Assembly (NCBI GenBank): GCA_006386115.1
Contig: VFIW01000042.1
Coordinates: forward strand, 551,852 to 615,851
DNA length: 64,000 nucleotides
Direction: 5' to 3'
Source of the DNA: Globisporangium splendens
Lineage: Eukaryota > Oomycota > Peronosporomycetes > Pythiales > Pythiaceae
Part shown: one piece after another, positions 60,553 through 64,000 of the stretch
Layout: every line of letters starts with the position of its first letter
How positions within the stretch are numbered: position 1 is the stretch's first letter
The notes under the pieces: model-generated
What the model was told of the DNA's origin: nothing
The model's database searches: none
Seen by the model: only the letters and a program-made list of their open reading frames with translations
Translations under genes and position numbers: made by a program

Positions 60553-60873
60553 TTGAGTGATGTTAGCGCGAGAAAAGCGCGAGAAAAAACTCTGCTAACA
60601 ACGGATCTCATATACTCGAGCCAGGCTGAAAAACTACTGAGGACTCTCATTGCTCGGCGCGAGATACCCTCAGGTCCGCAGCCTCGAGAAGGCAAATATG
60701 TGCTGGTCAGTCTTTTTTTTCTGTTTGTTTTGTGTTTCTTGATGCTTCGGTGCTGGTTGATCCCTCACCTCACCTCATCTCAAATGATCTTACAAGTTGC
60801 CATGAGATACCATAGCACCAAACAACTCAGAGATGGCCTTCTGTTTTTTGATTCGGGCCGATACTCTGAGTGA
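60553..60873 (+). CDS. Hypothetical ORF, possibly intron-containing
   Basis: 106 codons. The first 51 (MSDVSARKAREK...PREGKYVL) are charged. They are followed by GTCAGT and a T-rich stretch reading as hydrophobic residues, then RYHSTKQLRDG. The T-rich part looks more like an intron than a membrane helix, but no acceptor restores a convincing frame. The end overlaps the 60-bp element shared with 53241. Low confidence. Confidence 0.25.
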   Translation: MSDVSARKAREKTLLTTDLIYSSQAEKLLRTLIARREIPSGPQPREGKYVLVSLFFLFVLCFLMLRCWLIPHLTSSQMILQVAMRYHSTKQLRDGLLFFDSGRYSE

Positions 60874-60880
60874 ACTTAGA
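60821..60880 (+). repeat. 60-bp element shared with 53241-53300
   Basis: See the partner copy. It follows member D, as the partner follows member C, but with opposite orientation relative to its neighbour gene. Confidence 0.4.
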
Positions 60881-61215
60881 CCGCCTGACAATCTCGGAGA
60901 AGGTATCTCCGGGCAAAGATGTCGTTCAAGTTCGATTCACTTTGTATATTATATTCAAATAATAAATACAACTCAAAATAACTATCAGTTAATTTTGGAA
61001 ATGTTGAACTGTGTCGTGATGATTGTACCGTGTGATGGCAGTAGTACAGTGTTTTTACGATAATACCGAATGTTGACGGTAATGCTGATTCTGATTCTGA
61101 CTCTGATGAAGTGTTTTAAATACTTGCCACACCCAATACAAATTTTCAAATTGACATTCATTCTGTTTTCCTTCACATCGACTTCCTTCATTCAACAAGA
61201 AGAAACAAAGCAAAA

Positions 61216-61949
61216 ATGCCAAGTGACGACGTGCTCCAAGCCGAAAACGCGTTGCTCCGTGAACAATTGCGCGTTGCGCAAGACCAACTGCGTGTGAAGG
61301 ATGAACATATCAGTCAATTGGTGCGCACGAAGGATGACCAACTACGCGCAAAAGATGACCAATTGCGCGTTGCGCAAGACCAACTGCGCGCGAAGAATGA
61401 GCACATCACGCTTCTAATCCAAACTCACCATCGCGAACGCATGCGTCTCATCGACGGCATTGATGGCAAAGTCGATTCGCTCTTGACAGCACACGAGACA
61501 ACGCACGCGATATTGGGTAGGATTGAAGAGCGCATTGCGACCCGCCCGATCAACTCGAAGATGCATCATGGTTTTGCTGTCCTCCTTCGAGAGAAAGGTC
61601 CGTCGAGCGGTAAATACGAGTTGCGATTCATTTCCGGACAGCAAGCGTATGTGAAGCGCAGGCTTGCACAAGCTCTTGATCATGAAGTATTGGTGCCGTT
61701 CAAGCTCGTTGGGAACGGCATCAATATGCGCAACAACTTCGTGAGCTTAGCGAATCAACGTCTTGTTGAGACTCTTGGTGTCACGGTATGTGCATTTATT
61801 TATTTGTTATGTTTTACGTTGTCTAATACGTCTTTTTGCTGCCAGGATAGGAAGCGGAAGCGAGCGATATTTTCTTCCGATGCTGTCGTTCACAGTGGGT
61901 TGACTATGAGCAAGACTTCCCGCCTGAAACAATTAAAGATAGTATAGGC
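61216..61949 (+). pseudogene. Coiled-coil/intron family member E, cut by LINE insertion
   Basis: ATG MPSDDVLQAENALL starts a coiled coil with repeats (LRVAQDQLRVKDEH, QLRAKDDQ). The domain follows (KMHHGFAVLLREK, ELRFISGQQAY, VGNGINMRNNFV) to 61785. The intron is 61786-61850 (GTATGT...ATAG, 65 nt). Exon 2 from 61851 reads EAEASDIFFRCCRSQWVDY and on to IKDSI. At 61949 LINE copy 5 begins, so about 30 C-terminal residues present in member B are lost. Up to that point it has no defects. Confidence 0.78.
61786..61850 (+). other. Intron of family member E
   Basis: 65 nt, GTATGT...GGATAG. An upstream acceptor, CCAG, would put an in-frame TAG before the conserved exon frame, so the ATAG acceptor is chosen, as in member B. 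Confidence 0.7.
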
Positions 61950-64000
61950 ATCGTGTGGAGCAACCTGGAGCAGCGTATCATCAAAGCAATACTGAGAGTA
62001 AGTTGAGCAGAGAAGCGGCAAGTACGAAGATATCGGCAAAAGTTGGAGGATCAGCAGCACCGACCGGCAAACCGCACAAGGCGTCAGCTGATCGAAGAAC
62101 AAGCAAACGCGGCAAGGAGGCAGCAGAGTTCAAATTCGGTAAGTATATGCAAGCAACGCAGGGGGATGTTCGTCACTTCTTTCGGAGGATCGCCAACTGG
62201 CAGCGGGATCAAACAATTTCGCGATTGAACCGACCCCCGGAAGGTACCACTCACCAAACGCGAGTCTGGCGGACATCATGGGGGCAGAATGGCACCAAAT
62301 CACCGGCCAGAGCCATGCTGCGGTCCCTCCGCAGAAGGCTGAACAGCGATTTGATGCACTGGTGTATATTCCGGGAACTCGAAAAGTCACGGAAGAGCAA
62401 AACCAAGACTTGATGGCACCCATCACTGAAAAAGAAGTGCGAGAGGCAATCGCGGCTTTACATCGGCATAAGGCAGGTGGCGTGGATAGTCTGAACAATG
62501 ACTTCTACAAGGATTGCGAGGACGTGATGGTCGAAGTTTTGGTGCAGGAATTCAACAACATCCAACGCGGGGCACCCATGCCAAGATCATTCGGTCAAGG
62601 AATCGTGATACCGCTGCGCAAGAAAGGAGATTCGCCAAACCCCCTCGATTACAGACCAATCACTCTGCTTACGACCACTTACAAGTTGTTTGCAAAAGTC
62701 TTGGCAACAAGGCTGCAAGACATCCTTCTGTGGATCATCGGGGAAGCACAACAAGGCTTCGTACGCGACCGACTGATGGAGAACGCGATCCTCATCATGC
62801 AAGCCGCATTGGACAAAGCGTACCACAACAGTGCTGAAGGGTTGGACGACGCTCCGGGAATTGCGATGTTTGACTTCATGAAGGCTTACGACACATTGGA
62901 CAGAGACTTCTGTACCTTGTGCTGAGCAAGTTCGGTTTTGGGCGACAATTTGTGGATTTAGTACGTCGAATGCACTCGGACACTACAGCGCAGTACCTGG
63001 TGAACGATGAAGTGTCGAGAGAATGGGAGGTCAAGTTGGGAATTCGTCAAGGTTACCCCCTGGCCCCTCTCCTGTTTATCGTTGCCGCGGAGATTCTCGC
63101 ACTGGCAGTTCAGCAAGACCCCCATCTGGAAGGAATTCGCGTGACCAGATCCGGAGCAGAACCCCATCTTATTTCGACATTCGTCGATGACTCCGCCGTC
63201 TTTTTGAAACAAGGGAAACAGCTGCCTCGACTGATGCAGCTGCTGTCCGAGTTCGGCCAGCAATCAGGTCTGCACGTGCAACGAACGAAAAGCAGCTACA
63301 TCTGTCTCAACACAGCAGTAGTCCATGAACAAAGATGCGGCATTCCGGTCCTGAAGCATGGAGAGACGGTAAGGTACCTTGGCATCCAAATAGGTACCGG
63401 GAACATCACACAAGCTAATTGGGAGGACCGCCTGCAAAAGCTCCGAACCAGATTGATCATCGCAGCCAAAGTCTCCAACAGTGTGGTGGGGAGAGTGCTT
63501 ATACTGAATTCGATCTTACTGCCGTCGATTCTGTTCACTGTCGGCTACATCAAGCCCCCAGCGAAGGTCGTGGATCAGCTAGTGAATCTACAAAAGCAGT
63601 TTTTGTGGAAATCGACACTTGGCACAGACGGCACGAGGCACAAGGTGAGTCCTTTCCTGCTCTACCTGCCAGTCAAGGAAGGAGGCATAGGTCTCTGTTC
63701 AATACGTCTTGCAGTAAAGCGGCAAGAGATGCGGCGGACAACTCGGTGGCTACAGCGAGCGCGAGACAAGTATACAGAGGCTTGGCATGAGCAGGTTCAT
63801 CAGGACAAAAGTCAAAACCGGGGATGTTGCGCGATTTCACCAAAGGAGCGAAGCCGGCTCGCACAGACAAGGCTGTACCAGACGAGCAATATCCACAGAC
63901 TCGGGTGGGAGTATCATTGTGAAGACCTGGTGGCTGCAGAGGGACGCAATCTCGCGTGGAAAGACGATCTGAAGCGGCAGATGGAATCCTTGCTACCGAC
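61950..64000 (+). mobile_element. LINE copy 5, 5'-truncated, running off the window
   Basis: Starts inside ORF2 between endonuclease and RT (GTGTGGAGCAACCTGGAGCAG) and runs past the window end. It retains the RT motif 0-2 region missing in copies 2 and 4. Frameshifts occur near 62115, 62230, 62915 and later. Typical incomplete target-primed insertion. Confidence 0.9.
62278..62925 (+). pseudogene. LINE reverse transcriptase N-terminal part (copy 5)
   Basis: 215 codons with FGQGIVIPLRKKGD, LDYRPITLLTT, EAQQGFVRDRLMENAI and motif A MFDFMKAYDTLDRDF, ended by a frameshift. Beyond it, motif B (GIRQGYPLAPLLF) and FVDD follow in another frame at about 63036-63195. Confidence 0.82.

Noticed and set aside
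61846..61947. Alternative exon 2 frame of member E starting DRKRKRAIF (nuclear-signal-like)
   Set aside because: Member B and E differ only synonymously in the EAEASDIFF frame; the DRKRKR frame is not conserved in sequence between members.

Overview
This is eukaryotic DNA and almost all of it is mobile or foreign. It holds chromodomain Ty3/gypsy retrotransposons, several copies of one LINE family, GT-AG introns of 65-74 nt, and a scatter of genes that look derived from a large DNA virus. The gypsy, LINE and DDE-transposase types suggest a stramenopile, probably an oomycete of the Phytophthora kind. That is an inference from element style; no host marker gene was found.

Layout. 1-7,584: a complete Ty3/gypsy element (element 1, minus strand). 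7,340-11,974 and 19,093-23,727: two arms of a near-perfect inverted repeat of about 4.63 kb, holding a dead DDE transposon, degenerate 60-bp repeats and a GA microsatellite. The 7.1-kb spacer is a defective LINE (copy 1) plus the tail of another. 23,483-30,930: a second gypsy element (element 2, plus strand), opposed to element 1. 30,931-32,807: a viral-type RNA polymerase largest-subunit fragment caught between two LTRs. 33,455-34,912: two convergent broken virus-like genes. 34,941-43,896 and 45,399-52,566: LINE copies 2 and 4, a second large inverted pair, flanking an intact spliced coiled-coil gene (44,057-45,039). 52,600-61,949: a gene-rich virus-like island with more members of that family, a zinc-finger/SET protein, unidentified ORFs and a truncated gypsy 3' end. 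61,950-64,000: a 5'-truncated LINE (copy 5) that broke into the last family member.

The most interesting content is a family with one architecture: an N-terminal coiled coil with DNA-level repeats, then a conserved domain with G-Q and G-N-G-[IV] signatures, then one short phase-0 intron at the same place, then a helical C-terminal exon. Five recognisable members (44,057; 33,455; 54,375 minus; 59,435; 61,216) and one remnant (59,236 minus) are present. One lies against the viral polymerase relic, separated only by a solo LTR with a 4-bp target duplication, so family and polymerase fragment were contiguous before that insertion. I read the set as an endogenised large-DNA-virus segment, or a host-adapted family derived from one, now being broken up by retroelements.

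The gypsy elements have two uncommon traits. Their gag-pol junction carries a -1 frameshift signal: A AAA AAC, a 9-nt spacer, and a hairpin that contains the gag stop codon. Their 3' end encodes a conserved antisense coiled-coil ORF opposite the chromodomain. Several structures here (large near-identical inverted repeats, mosaic LTRs) could also be assembly errors and are flagged as such.
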